From positions 21,769 through 85,768 of the forward strand of contig JAIBDD010000012.1 in the NCBI GenBank assembly GCA_024679565.1: a DNA stretch of 64,000 bases, given 5' to 3'. Shown one piece after another: positions 46,453 to 55,951 of the stretch. Made by a program: the position numbers and the translations under genes. Origin of the DNA: Bacteroidota bacterium (GTDB lineage: Bacteria; Bacteroidota; Bacteroidia; NS11-12g; UBA9320). How positions within the stretch are numbered: the stretch's first letter is position 1; each line of letters begins with the position of its first letter. The notes beneath the pieces are model-generated. The model was given only the letters and a program-made list of their open reading frames with translations, had not been told where the DNA came from and searched no databases.

Positions 46453-47129
46453 GACTTACCAGCTAGGCAAACGACAAATTCCCCTTTTATAGGCTGTTGT
46501 TGTATAAGGTGTTGAACTTCTTCGATAGTACCTCGGTAATGCGTTTCATGCAACTTAGATATTTCTCTTGATACGCTTACTTCTCTTGTCAAACCAAAAA
46601 CTTCTCCAAGTTGGTCAAGCATTTTAACGATGCGGTGGGGGCTTTCATAAAAAACGATCGTACGTTCTTCATCAACCAAGTTAAGCAATCGCTTTTGTCG
46701 TCCCTTTTTGTGAGGAAGGAAGCCTTCAAACAAAAACCGATCACAGGGTAAACCCGATACAACAAGTGCCGGAATTAAGGCTGTTGGTCCTGGTAAACAT
46801 TCAACTTCGAACTGATTGGCAATGGCTTCTCTCACAAGTAAATAACCCGGGTCAGATATTCCAGGGGTGCCAGCATCTGAGCAATAACAAATATGATTTC
46901 CTTCTGCCAATAACCTCATTACATAAGGCAATTTCGCATGTTCATTATTCTGATGAAAGGACTCTATTTTGGTATTGATTTCAAAATGATTCAGCAATTT
47001 TTTTGTTTGCCTAGTGTCTTCCGCGAGTATGAGACCACACATTTTTAAATTATTGATCATCCGAATACTCATGTCTTCGAGATTGCCAATGGGTGTGGGA
47101 ACTAATGTGATCTTGCTTTCAGCTGTCAT
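46449..47129 (-). CDS. rsmI: 16S rRNA (cytidine(1402)-2'-O)-methyltransferase
   Basis: The SAM-dependent tetrapyrrole-methylase fold is recognised by LVPTPIGNLEDMS, ILAEDTRQTKKLLNHF, YCSDAGTPGISDPGYLLV and FYESPHRIVKML. RsmI methylates C1402 in the ribosomal P site. The start is set at MTAESKITL (47129), four codons inside the track ORF; a TACCTTTG box lies 9 bases before it. First gene of rsmI-lnt-lipB. Confidence 0.96.
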   Translation of the reverse strand: MTAESKITLVPTPIGNLEDMSIRMINNLKMCGLILAEDTRQTKKLLNHFEINTKIESFHQNNEHAKLPYVMRLLAEGNHICYCSDAGTPGISDPGYLLVREAIANQFEVECLPGPTALIPALVVSGLPCDRFLFEGFLPHKKGRQKRLLNLVDEERTIVFYESPHRIVKMLDQLGEVFGLTREVSVSREISKLHETHYRGTIEEVQHLIQQQPIKGEFVVCLAGKS

Positions 47130-47138
47130 TGTGTGCGG

Positions 47139-47146
47139 CAAAGGTA
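47139..47146 (-). promoter_or_regulatory. Candidate -7 box of rsmI
   Basis: TACCTTTG on the minus strand matches TAnnTTTG and ends 9 bases before the ATG at 47129; the implied leader is about 4 bases. The -33 element is unclear. Confidence 0.4.
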
Positions 47147-47170
47147 TTGATTTGAATCTGAGAAAAGGGC

Positions 47171-47204
47171 AAAAAAAAAGGCTCCGAATTCGGAGCCTTT
47201 TTTA
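47171..47204. terminator. Intrinsic terminator of the Omp28-like gene
   Basis: GGCTCCG-AATT-CGGAGCC, a perfect 7-bp stem (longer if the AT pairs are counted), with nine A on one side and six T on the other. On the minus strand it ends the gene finishing at 47219 with a T run of nine. Confidence 0.9.
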
Positions 47205-47218
47205 TATTATTTTAAATA

Positions 47219-48100
47219 TTATTCAATTGTCATGTCAACGTGGATACCAGTGATCACGTCAGTTTTGCCTCTAGCAACGAAGATAACAACGTCTAAGTCT
47301 TCAGCAACTACTGCACCACCACCTGGAGGGATAACAGCACCATTGTAGTCAGTAGGAACATCATAAGTTACTGTTTCAGTGTACCACTTGCCTTCTGCAG
47401 TGTTTTCTGAAGGTACTTCATGACCCCAAGGACCAGTTAAGAAGTCTCTCATAACGTGCTTGTGCGTGTAGTCGTCTCCACCACCACTTTGCTTAGCTTT
47501 CATTCCACTTTGTAATAAAGCGATGTTAACTCTGTTTTCGTTAGCAGACTCATCACCCGTGTAATACACTTCGTAAGTTACTGTTAATTCAGACTTAGCT
47601 GAATTAAAAACAGCTTTTGCACCAATGTTAACTGGAGACTCATCTGCCATAACAGTAGCAGCAGTTTCAGCCCAGTAACCACGGCTCATTGCTAAACCAG
47701 TTCCTTTGTTTTGTGCTTTTCCTGGGAAGTACTGTCTGTTCATAGTACCAGCTGGGTAACCAGCAACACCACTTTGGTCAACCAAAGCTTGTCCGTAAGA
47801 ACTTGTGAAGTTAGCCCATCCTGCAGCAGGAGCAGCATAACCACCAGCATTAACACCAATAACTACAACTCTATCAGGGTTGTTTAATAAAAGGTCATTT
47901 GCAATTCTGTGACCATCAGGACAGTAACCACATCTAACACCAGTAAAATCTTCAAGAACAGCGTTTCTGTTTGACTTCTCCATAGAGGCCATCGTTGGAT
48001 TGTTCGATGATGTACCAGGAGTAGTACCAGTTGTTCCGTCGTCTGAACAGCCAAACATTACCATGCTGGCTAAGACGCTAAGTAAAAAAATCTTTTTCAT
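47219..48100 (-). CDS. Omp28-related lipoprotein
   Basis: A signal peptide with a lipobox (MVMFGC) is followed by a Gly/Thr linker. The domain then opens NAVLEDFTGVRCGYCPDGHRIAN, a thioredoxin-like strand with a CxxC (CGYC) pair, as in Omp28 family members. The C-terminal half is a beta-sandwich (KSELTVTYEVYYTGDE). Its codon use is more uniform than its neighbours, consistent with high expression. A strong terminator follows. Members are outer-membrane or surface proteins of unknown activity. Confidence 0.85.
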   Translation of the reverse strand: MKKIFLLSVLASMVMFGCSDDGTTGTTPGTSSNNPTMASMEKSNRNAVLEDFTGVRCGYCPDGHRIANDLLLNNPDRVVVIGVNAGGYAAPAAGWANFTSSYGQALVDQSGVAGYPAGTMNRQYFPGKAQNKGTGLAMSRGYWAETAATVMADESPVNIGAKAVFNSAKSELTVTYEVYYTGDESANENRVNIALLQSGMKAKQSGGGDDYTHKHVMRDFLTGPWGHEVPSENTAEGKWYTETVTYDVPTDYNGAVIPPGGGAVVAEDLDVVIFVARGKTDVITGIHVDMTIE

Positions 48101-48181
48101 ATTCTATTATAAATGTATAAAACTCAATTGGGTTCGAATTTGATTTTAAATATTCACAAAAACAAGTAAAAGCACTTGATA

Positions 48182-51046
48182 TTAGGCATTTGAAGCCATA
48201 ACACTGTCAAATTCTAATGACAGAAATTTGGCAGTATGTCCTTTTCCTAGCTCAACAACCTTTTCTGGACTGCCTTCAACTATAATGGTACCACCACCTT
48301 TACCACCTTCAGGGCCTAAGTCAATAATATGATCAGCAACTTTAATTACATCCATATTATGTTCTACTACAAGTACGGTATTGCCAAGGTCAGCAAGATT
48401 TTGCAGTACCTCCAATAAAACACTAATGTCTTCAAAATGCAGACCGGTTGTAGGTTCGTCTAATATGTAAAACGTATTGCCAGTAGATATTTTACTGAGC
48501 TCGCTTGAAAGCTTAACGCGCTGCGCTTCTCCCCCAGAAATTGTTGTGCTACTTTGGCCCAAGGTGATATACCCTAAACCTACGTCCTTTAACGCTTTAA
48601 TTTTTCTATAAATAGAAGGGATGTTCTCGAAGAATTTAGTTGCTTCTTCAACGCTCATGTCCAAAACATCACTTATAGACTTGCCACGATAACGGATTTC
48701 AAGCGTATCGCGGTTGTATCGTTTACCTAAACACGTTTCACATTCGACCTCTACATCCGGAAGGAAATTCATTTCAATAACTCGTCGTCCGCCACCTTTA
48801 CATGTTTCGCAACGTCCACCTTTTACATTAAAAGAAAACCGGCCAGGTTTGTACCCACGGATTTTTGCCTCTGGCAATTCACTAAATAGATTTCTGATGT
48901 CTGTAAAGAAACCAACATAGGTAGCAGGGTTGGAGCGAGGAGATCGGCCAATTGGTGATTGGTCAATCTTAATGACCTTATCGATACTCTTAATCCCAGT
49001 TATTTTTTCGAAGGCTAAAGGTTTCCTGCGCGAGTTGTAAATGAATTCGGATAGAATTGGATGTAACGTTTCATTTATCAACGTACTTTTTCCACTACCA
49101 GAAACACCAGTCACACATATAAACTTTCCTAGAGGGAATGATACAGATACATTTTTAAGATTATTTCCATTACAACCAGTCAGCGTAATTTTGTTCCCGT
49201 TACCTCGACGACGTTTTGCAGGAATTTTAATCTCTTTTGCTCCACTTAAGTAATCAGAAGTCAACGTATGTGACCCCTTAATGGATTGCCATGGCCCAGA
49301 GGCAATGATTTGACCGCCAAACTTTCCGGCTTTTGGTCCAATATCTACGACGAAGTCGCTTTCAAGAATCATGTCTTTGTCGTGCTCTACAACAATAACC
49401 GAATTCCCAACATCTCGAAGTTTTTGCAGCGACTTGATTAATCGCATATTGTCGCGTTGGTGTAGTCCAATACTTGGCTCGTCTAAAATATATAGAACTT
49501 CTTCAAGCTGGGAACCAATTTGTGTGGCAAGTCTAATTCTTTGTGCTTCGCCACCGGAGAGTGTTCTAGCAGGATTGTTAAGGCTTAGATATCCAAGACC
49601 AACATTGGTTAAAAAACCTACTCGATTTCGAATCTCTTTGAGAAGTTCTGTTGCAATCACTTTCTGCCTATCCGACAATTGATTGGTCAAATCCGCCAAC
49701 CATGTCTCAAGTTCAGAAATATTCATCTCACCCAATTCTCCAATATGTCGTTTGGCAATGAAGTAGTGCAAGGCTTCCTTTTTTAGTCTATAACCTTCAC
49801 AATCCGGACACTTACGCATAATCATAAACTCTTCGGCCCATTGATATAAGCTATCTTGAGACTTTTGCATGTAAGAGTTCTGAACCATCGGAATTACCCC
49901 CTTAAAGGTTGTTTCATAGGTTTGTTGACCTCCTCCGGAATACGTGTAGATGACTTCGAATTTTTCTTCGCTACCATTTAAGATGGTGTCTAACACCTTT
50001 CGATCCAGTTTTTCGATGGGATCTGCAAGGCTGAACTTCATCCGCTTGGCCATAGCGCGTAATTGAGTGAAAGTCCAGTTAGACCTAAATTGGCCCAAAG
50101 GGGCTATACCGCCTTTGTTGATGCTAAGTTTAGGATTCGGAATAATTAAATCCTCTTCAATATCTGCAATAGTACCAAGACCATTACATTTTGTGCACGC
50201 ACCGTATGGCGAATTAAAAGAGAATGTATTTGGCTGAGGCTCGTCGTAAGCCAACCCGGATTCAGGGTCCATCAAGTTTTTACTAAAATGATGTGTTTCT
50301 TCACTTTCAAAGTCAAACAACATCAAAACACCGTTTCCTGACTTAAGGGCCGATTTGACAGATTCAGAAACTCTAAATCGATTGTCCGACTCCACTTCAA
50401 TGCGGTCAATAACCAATTCAATGTCGTGCACCTTATATCGGTCTAATTGCATGCCAGGTTCAATCCTAACAATTTCACCATCAACACGCATTTTAGCGTA
50501 ACCCCGTTTTGCGTATTGTTCAAAAAGGTCTCTGTAATGACCTTTACGCCCTTTTACTATCGGCGCAAGAACAGCTACTTTACTTCCGGCGTATTTTTCT
50601 AAGATCAGGTTTATGATTTCATCTTCAGAAAAACGAATCATTGGTTTATTTGTGAGGTAGCTATAGGCGTCTCCCGCACGGGCATACAACAGCCTTAAAA
50701 AATCATAGATTTCCGTTATCGTTCCGACCGTTGACCGTGGATTTTTGCTCACGGTTTTTTGTTCGATGGCAATTACCGGACTGAGCCCTTCAATTTTGTC
50801 AACGTCAGGGCGCTTCATATCGCCAATAAACTGCCGAGCATAGGCAGAAAAGGTGTCCATGTATCTTCGTTGCCCTTCTGCGAAGATGGTATCGAAAGCC
50901 AAAGATGATTTCCCGCTACCGCTTAAGCCTGTAAATACGACTAGTTTACCTCTTGGAATAGTTAGATTGATGTCTTGTAAATTGTGTTCACGAGCACCTA
51001 TTATCTCAATTGAGCCATGCTCAAATATGTCTTCTTGTTTTGCCAA
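48182..51046 (-). CDS. uvrA: Excinuclease ABC subunit A
   Basis: Two ABC ATPase halves: Walker A GLSGSGKSSLAFDTIFAEGQ (near residue 40) and GVSGSGKSTLINETLHP (near 645), with signature motifs NPARTLSGGEAQRIRLA and STTISGGEAQRVKLS. Zinc-binding cysteine pairs include CTKCNGLG, CPDCEGY and CETCKGGG...CETCLGKRYN. UvrA scans DNA for lesions together with UvrB. The 954 aa length is normal. It is transcribed alone, divergent from the lamin-tail-domain gene. Confidence 0.98.
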   Translation of the reverse strand: MAKQEDIFEHGSIEIIGAREHNLQDINLTIPRGKLVVFTGLSGSGKSSLAFDTIFAEGQRRYMDTFSAYARQFIGDMKRPDVDKIEGLSPVIAIEQKTVSKNPRSTVGTITEIYDFLRLLYARAGDAYSYLTNKPMIRFSEDEIINLILEKYAGSKVAVLAPIVKGRKGHYRDLFEQYAKRGYAKMRVDGEIVRIEPGMQLDRYKVHDIELVIDRIEVESDNRFRVSESVKSALKSGNGVLMLFDFESEETHHFSKNLMDPESGLAYDEPQPNTFSFNSPYGACTKCNGLGTIADIEEDLIIPNPKLSINKGGIAPLGQFRSNWTFTQLRAMAKRMKFSLADPIEKLDRKVLDTILNGSEEKFEVIYTYSGGGQQTYETTFKGVIPMVQNSYMQKSQDSLYQWAEEFMIMRKCPDCEGYRLKKEALHYFIAKRHIGELGEMNISELETWLADLTNQLSDRQKVIATELLKEIRNRVGFLTNVGLGYLSLNNPARTLSGGEAQRIRLATQIGSQLEEVLYILDEPSIGLHQRDNMRLIKSLQKLRDVGNSVIVVEHDKDMILESDFVVDIGPKAGKFGGQIIASGPWQSIKGSHTLTSDYLSGAKEIKIPAKRRRGNGNKITLTGCNGNNLKNVSVSFPLGKFICVTGVSGSGKSTLINETLHPILSEFIYNSRRKPLAFEKITGIKSIDKVIKIDQSPIGRSPRSNPATYVGFFTDIRNLFSELPEAKIRGYKPGRFSFNVKGGRCETCKGGGRRVIEMNFLPDVEVECETCLGKRYNRDTLEIRYRGKSISDVLDMSVEEATKFFENIPSIYRKIKALKDVGLGYITLGQSSTTISGGEAQRVKLSSELSKISTGNTFYILDEPTTGLHFEDISVLLEVLQNLADLGNTVLVVEHNMDVIKVADHIIDLGPEGGKGGGTIIVEGSPEKVVELGKGHTAKFLSLEFDSVMASNA

Positions 51047-51098
51047 TTTTATAAGTCGGCAAAATTACATCAAATAATGCCTATTTAATCGTGTTCGT

Positions 51099-51106
51099 TA
51101 AATTTG
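51099..51106 (+). promoter_or_regulatory. Candidate -7 box of the 51127 gene
   Basis: TAAATTTG matches TAnnTTTG and ends 20 bases before the ATG at 51127, in the uvrA divergent region. The -33 element is not obvious. Confidence 0.4.
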
Positions 51107-51126
51107 GGGGATAACCAAACTTGATA

Positions 51127-53682
51127 ATGAATACTGTAAAACGCATGCTCTTGTGTATAGTTTTTTGCTATGCCAATTATTTCGCTCAAGCTCAGATAAC
51201 AAATCACCTTTTTAGCTTCCATTCTGACAGCATTTTTGATGACACCCTCTGGCGTTGTGATACCACCAAATTTGTTCGTGAAGCAGGAAAACTTCGATCG
51301 AATAGTTCAGCGATACATGATACATTTCGTGTATCCGTACCGATACAAAAACGCTCATCGGCAGAGTGGTCTATCGAATTGGATTTGGGCATATCAACGT
51401 CTTCGGCAAATTACGTCGACGTATATTTCTGGTCAACCTCTGGTTGTTTGTACGACTCACAAAACGCGTACTTTGTTCGTATTGGCGACACCAAAGACGC
51501 CCTTGTATTTTACGAGATTTCTAGTGGTCAATCAAGGATTTTGGCATCCAGCATTTCGGGTATAACACACTCATTGTTAGGGCGTTTGGTGCTCACCGTA
51601 AATGATGATTCGTTAGGTGCAATTGCCTTTTACGATGACAAAGAAACTCAAGTTTTTTTAGCAGATAGTCTACATCTAAAGTGGAACAACGCTCAAGGTT
51701 ATATGAGTATTTCAGTCCGACAATCGACGCAAAGCTTTCATAACAAACATTACTTTGATAATTTGTATTACGGACCACCAAGGAAGGACTCACTCACGCC
51801 AGAACTACAACTAATTGAAGTGATGGAGGACTCAATTTTGCAGCTACATATCAATGAGCCTGTATTGGATGAAAACGTAGAAACAACAAATTTTAAGTTG
51901 GTTTCTGGGAATAGACATCCATCTCAAATCACAGTAGAAAATGATACAATGAAATTGTTTTTTAGTGAGAAATTTGAGACAGGCAGTTATGTTTTACACG
52001 TGGCAAACTTGTCTGATTCTTCTGGAAATGTAGCAAAGGATCTAAAAATTCCGTTTAATCATGTCCTTTTTGATTCCGTAGGGAGGCATGATGTCGTGAT
52101 TTCGGAGATTTATGCAGACTATTCTCCCAGCGTCGGACTTCCAGAAAACGAATACCTAGAATTAACGAACAACAGTAATAAAACATTTGACTTATTGGAT
52201 TGGGAATTGACAGATGGGAATCGAACCAATTCCTTATCGTCATATGTATTATGGCCCGATTCAACGGTAATTTTATGCGATGCGAAGTTCTCGAATGCCT
52301 TTAGCAGGCAAGACAATGTCTTAGGCATTTCTAACTTTATTGGTTTAAACAATACAGGTGATAGTTTGTGGTTAACAGGACCTTCCAAAGTCCCAATTCA
52401 TGAAGTATTCTATTCTTCAAGCTGGCATCAACCTGTTTGGAAGCAAGAGGGTGGCTGGAGTTTGGAAATGATTGATGTAACACGGCCTTGTAAACAAAGT
52501 GAAAATTGGACGTCTAGCGTGCATCGAAACGGGGGAACGCCTGGCCAGATGAATTCCGTTGAAGCGAGATTGGAAGACTGGAAGTCACCTGAAGTTATCC
52601 ATGTGGAGGCTCAGAAAAACGGATTGGTTGTAACCTTTAATGAGTCAATACATTCTAGCGATGTTGTCATTAATCAAGCTTTCTTAGAAAATTTGTCTGA
52701 TACGTTAAGTACGGAAGTTGAGAACAATCGCCTGCAGGTCACATTTAAAGAAAAATTAGACACTGGGGTGCTATACACAATCGGGTTGCGTGGGATTCAA
52801 GATTGTTTTGGTAATGAAGCGGAGGAAATTATAGTCCCTTTTGGTATTGGGAAAAGTCCAACATTTGGTGATGTTTTACTAACTGAAGTCATGTACGACG
52901 TTTCCGAGCATTGTGTTGAGTATGTAGAGTTGTACAACGTTTCAGAGCGGCTGCTGGATTTTAAAGAGCTCAGCTTGGCGGTAAAAGATTCGTCTGGTCA
53001 TTGGAAGCGGCTTTATCCAATTAAGACGGTAAGCCAAATTTTCCAGAAAGACACATACAAAGTGGTCTGCACGGATAGTTTACGTTTAAAAGACTGCAAG
53101 GCCAATGCTATGAATATCGTCCAATCCGACAAGCTGCCAATGCTGGTTAACGAGACTGGAAATATAGGAGTAACCAATAGATATGGTGATGTGCTCGATA
53201 GTTTTACGTACGCTGATGCCATGCACTTCCCATTACTCAGCGATACGAAAGATGTAAGTTTAGAACGACTTCAACCACAGCTTTCAGAGAGAACTTGGTT
53301 AAGTTCCTCACAACACCACAATTTCGGTACTCCTGGGTTTGAAAATTCCCATATAGTAAAAGGAACACCGCGTTTAAACACGTTGACCATTCAAACCGAT
53401 CCGGTAAGTCCAAACTTTGATGGTTATAATGATCAATTAATTGTTGCGGTAACTGTTTCTAAAGAAAATGTGGCACATCTACGCATTTATGATCTTGCTG
53501 GGCGGTTAATCGCATTTCCTGTAAACACCAACCTTATAGCCGGGACAAGCCATTTTGTATGGGACTGTTTAGACGCAAACGGGGGTATTGTGCAGCCTGG
53601 AATTTATGTCGCAGATTTTGAGGCTATAGCTCTGGATGGCATAAAGATGCGTGAACGCAGTGTGTTTACCGTAACCTGGTAA
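51127..53682 (+). CDS. Large exported protein with lamin-tail and Ig-like domains
   Basis: The start is at the ATG giving MNTVKRMLLCIVFCYANYFAQAQ, a signal peptide; the track's TTG start is two codons earlier. In order: an N-terminal beta domain (25-225), an Ig-like segment (about 230-315; LQLIEVMEDSILQLHINEPV), a lamin-tail domain (about 325-465; ISEIYADYSPSVGLPENEYLELTN), a second Ig-like segment (490-585), a second lamin-tail domain (590-750) and a C-terminal FlgD-like/gliding-motility-associated segment (NFDGYNDQL...HLRIYDLAGRL). It is probably secreted by the type IX system and surface-exposed. Function unknown. Confidence 0.82.
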   Translation: MNTVKRMLLCIVFCYANYFAQAQITNHLFSFHSDSIFDDTLWRCDTTKFVREAGKLRSNSSAIHDTFRVSVPIQKRSSAEWSIELDLGISTSSANYVDVYFWSTSGCLYDSQNAYFVRIGDTKDALVFYEISSGQSRILASSISGITHSLLGRLVLTVNDDSLGAIAFYDDKETQVFLADSLHLKWNNAQGYMSISVRQSTQSFHNKHYFDNLYYGPPRKDSLTPELQLIEVMEDSILQLHINEPVLDENVETTNFKLVSGNRHPSQITVENDTMKLFFSEKFETGSYVLHVANLSDSSGNVAKDLKIPFNHVLFDSVGRHDVVISEIYADYSPSVGLPENEYLELTNNSNKTFDLLDWELTDGNRTNSLSSYVLWPDSTVILCDAKFSNAFSRQDNVLGISNFIGLNNTGDSLWLTGPSKVPIHEVFYSSSWHQPVWKQEGGWSLEMIDVTRPCKQSENWTSSVHRNGGTPGQMNSVEARLEDWKSPEVIHVEAQKNGLVVTFNESIHSSDVVINQAFLENLSDTLSTEVENNRLQVTFKEKLDTGVLYTIGLRGIQDCFGNEAEEIIVPFGIGKSPTFGDVLLTEVMYDVSEHCVEYVELYNVSERLLDFKELSLAVKDSSGHWKRLYPIKTVSQIFQKDTYKVVCTDSLRLKDCKANAMNIVQSDKLPMLVNETGNIGVTNRYGDVLDSFTYADAMHFPLLSDTKDVSLERLQPQLSERTWLSSSQHHNFGTPGFENSHIVKGTPRLNTLTIQTDPVSPNFDGYNDQLIVAVTVSKENVAHLRIYDLAGRLIAFPVNTNLIAGTSHFVWDCLDANGGIVQPGIYVADFEAIALDGIKMRERSVFTVTW

Positions 53683-53690
53683 ACTCGATG

Positions 53691-54416
53691 CTATTTTAAG
53701 CTGATTAGATTGTCAACTCCTAAAGGTTTCTCAACAGTAAAACCTTCTCCATATTCTACCTCTATTGAAGCTCCAAACTCTATAGCCCTGGCCTCGATAT
53801 ATTTGATAAATTTAGATGATGCAATAAGAGTTTCTGGCTCGTCGGAATTTGGGTCATGAAATTGACTTTTGAACGCCTTAATTGACTTTAACTTTGTTTC
53901 CCATTCGTTTGAAATGTCAACCACAAAATCAGGTTTTATATAACGAAATTGAATGTAGTGGTAAATGTTTTTTGGTCGCCAAGGCTTCTGAATCACCCCA
54001 TTATCTTTTGTTTCGATGCGTACTAAACCACTCAAAAAGTTTGCTCGAGAAACAATTTGACTACCTCTTCCGTGATCAGGGTGCCTGTCGGATATGGCAT
54101 TTACTAAAATGACTTCAGGTTGATATTTACGAATGGCATAAATGATCCGCTTTAAGTTTTCATCAGACTCGGTAAAGAAACCATCCGCCATTTTTAAATT
54201 TTCACGTGCAGTTAAACCCATAATGGCTGAAGATGCAGCGGCTTCCTGTTCGCGTATTTCTATGCTACCTCTTGTACCTAAGTCACCTTGAGTTAAGTCT
54301 ACAATTCCAACTTTTAAACCTTGTTTAATATGTTTGATAAGTGTGCCAGAGCAAGCAAGTTCAGCATCATCTGGGTGTGCTGCGAATGCTAAAATATCTA
54401 GTTTTTGATGTGCCAT
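53691..54416 (-). CDS. bshB1: Bacillithiol biosynthesis deacetylase BshB1
   Basis: LmbE-family zinc deacetylase. The metal site is AAHPDDAELACSG (residues 12-24) plus the histidine in ISDRHPDHGRGSQ near 115. It removes acetyl from GlcNAc-malate in bacillithiol synthesis. The opening DILAFAAHPDDAEL and VDLTQGDLGTRGS match the BshB1 group. bshA and bshC are not in this window. A TAGCTTTG box lies 10 bases before the start. Confidence 0.93.
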   Translation of the reverse strand: MAHQKLDILAFAAHPDDAELACSGTLIKHIKQGLKVGIVDLTQGDLGTRGSIEIREQEAAASSAIMGLTARENLKMADGFFTESDENLKRIIYAIRKYQPEVILVNAISDRHPDHGRGSQIVSRANFLSGLVRIETKDNGVIQKPWRPKNIYHYIQFRYIKPDFVVDISNEWETKLKSIKAFKSQFHDPNSDEPETLIASSKFIKYIEARAIEFGASIEVEYGEGFTVEKPLGVDNLISLK

Positions 54417-54426
54417 GTTGTTAGAA

Positions 54427-54434
54427 CAAAGCTA
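54427..54434 (-). promoter_or_regulatory. Candidate -7 box of bshB1
   Basis: TAGCTTTG on the minus strand matches TAnnTTTG and ends 10 bases before the ATG, leaving a leader of about 5 bases. TTTT stands in place of a -33 TTTG at the 19-base distance. Confidence 0.4.
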
Positions 54435-54495
54435 CTTCATAAAAGTTGACGAAAAAAAGTGAGTGAAAGTGAGCGTCGCGTGATTTTGTATAACT

Positions 54496-55206
54496 CTATT
54501 GAATGATGATTTTCCTACTTGAAACACCACTGGTGTTGTATGCACGTAAGTAATACAAACCTGGTCTTAGGTCTTTTACATCCCATGATATTTCCTCGAC
54601 ACCGGGTAACACACGTAGCTTCTTAACGAGTTGAGCGCTGCTGTTATAAAGCTCTAGTTGTGAGTAATGTTCTAGGTGAACAAACTGCACCAGGTTGTCT
54701 TTAACAGGGTTGGGATAAACAAAAAGTGAATCGTAATTCATTGTTCTACTCGTCGACGTGGTAACCCGTTTATGTGCAGCAGTAATGCAGTACCTATTGT
54801 TTAATAGCCCGTCGGCTACCTCTAATTTTATGCTGTCCCTGCCACCGTTATATACTAAAACGTCGGTGCAAAAATCAAAAGAGTCGATATCGCCGACGTA
54901 ATTTATGTCTAAAGTGTCAATGAAAATGATGCTATCGCCTGGTACAACCAGCCTATTGACCTTCTTGAATTTTGGGAAAATATTTCCTCCTCCGAAAACG
55001 AACTTTACGCTGTAATTATCTCCTGTTCTTAGGGAGTCAGGGCCAAGGTTAATTAGCGATACTTTTACGACTTCTTTGCTTCTACTTATGAATTTATGGC
55101 CATTGCTATGAGAGAATATGTTAGCGCTTATGTCGCACATTCTTCCTTGTCCAAACACATTTAGCATAAGTAATACAGCAACCCCACAAGTGAGTAATCG
55201 TCTCAT
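54496..55206 (-). CDS. Secreted protein with T9SS C-terminal sorting domain
   Basis: A signal peptide (LLTCGVAVLLMLNVFGQ) is followed by a beta-rich domain of about 130 residues and a type A T9SS sorting domain (last 80 residues; FVYPNPVKDNLVQ, LRPGLYYLRAYNTSGVSSRKIIIQ). The middle shares the NLGPDSL pattern with the adjacent upstream gene, so the two are probably diverged duplicates. Its start shares one base with the upstream stop (TGATG), indicating coupled translation. Function unknown. Confidence 0.82.
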   Translation of the reverse strand: MRRLLTCGVAVLLMLNVFGQGRMCDISANIFSHSNGHKFISRSKEVVKVSLINLGPDSLRTGDNYSVKFVFGGGNIFPKFKKVNRLVVPGDSIIFIDTLDINYVGDIDSFDFCTDVLVYNGGRDSIKLEVADGLLNNRYCITAAHKRVTTSTSRTMNYDSLFVYPNPVKDNLVQFVHLEHYSQLELYNSSAQLVKKLRVLPGVEEISWDVKDLRPGLYYLRAYNTSGVSSRKIIIQ

Positions 55207-55934
55207 CAGTCTAGAATTATTTTGTGTTTTAGCGTATGTGTTCCAAAATCCACTTGCAAGACATATAACCCAGCTGTAACATCGTTATAGTCAACGCGAA
55301 CTATATCAGCAGCATGTTTTAAAGACTTCAATGGGACTTCTTGCATAAGCGGATTAAGAAGGGTGATCGATTTGAAATTGTCTACACCTTGCACGAAGAA
55401 ATAATTTTCCTTTGATGGATTTGGGAAAATTGCCAGTGTCTGCTTTGATAAGTTGTGCGTGTTTGCATTGCCAATGTGATTAAGCACAACACTTGCTTGG
55501 TTGTTGTTGCGGTCTTCGGAAAACTCATTAACTAGAGGCAAGTGACCATTATCTGGACCGTAGGCCATTGGCACTTCGACAAAAAACAAGCTAAATTTTT
55601 CAGTCGATTTCCCTGAATTAATGGATATAGAGTCGGAAACAATGATGGAATCACCAGGGGCGATGATTTTCCCAATGGGCATTTTTGTTTCAGGTGGTCG
55701 AAACTGAAAAGAGTGTCCGGTGTTGTAGGTCAATGTGTCTGTCGGAAATAAAGTGTCCGGGCCTAAGTTGGTGATGCTAAAGGAGTAGTTGAGTGCAACT
55801 GGGGAGCTTATGGTTGAGTTTTTTTCTGGAGAAATAATCTGCACAGCCAAATCGGTGTATCGAAATGTTTGGCAATACGTGAAACTAGAAGCGCATATGA
55901 GCACTAATGTCAAAATGGTGAGTTTGGTTTTCAT
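55206..55934 (-). CDS. Secreted protein with T9SS C-terminal sorting domain
   Basis: The start is taken at MKTKLTILTLVLICASSFTYCQ (a signal peptide), six codons inside the track ORF. A CARDB-like beta domain (YSFSITNLGPDTLFPTDTL) is followed by a sorting domain (FPNPSKENYFFVQGVDNFKSITL...VTAGLYVLQVDFG). Similar layout and a shared NLGPDTL motif make it a paralogue of the downstream gene. Middle gene of a three-gene set of exported proteins. Confidence 0.82.
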   Translation of the reverse strand: MKTKLTILTLVLICASSFTYCQTFRYTDLAVQIISPEKNSTISSPVALNYSFSITNLGPDTLFPTDTLTYNTGHSFQFRPPETKMPIGKIIAPGDSIIVSDSISINSGKSTEKFSLFFVEVPMAYGPDNGHLPLVNEFSEDRNNNQASVVLNHIGNANTHNLSKQTLAIFPNPSKENYFFVQGVDNFKSITLLNPLMQEVPLKSLKHAADIVRVDYNDVTAGLYVLQVDFGTHTLKHKIILD

Positions 55935-55951
55935 AATATCAAATTTAGGCA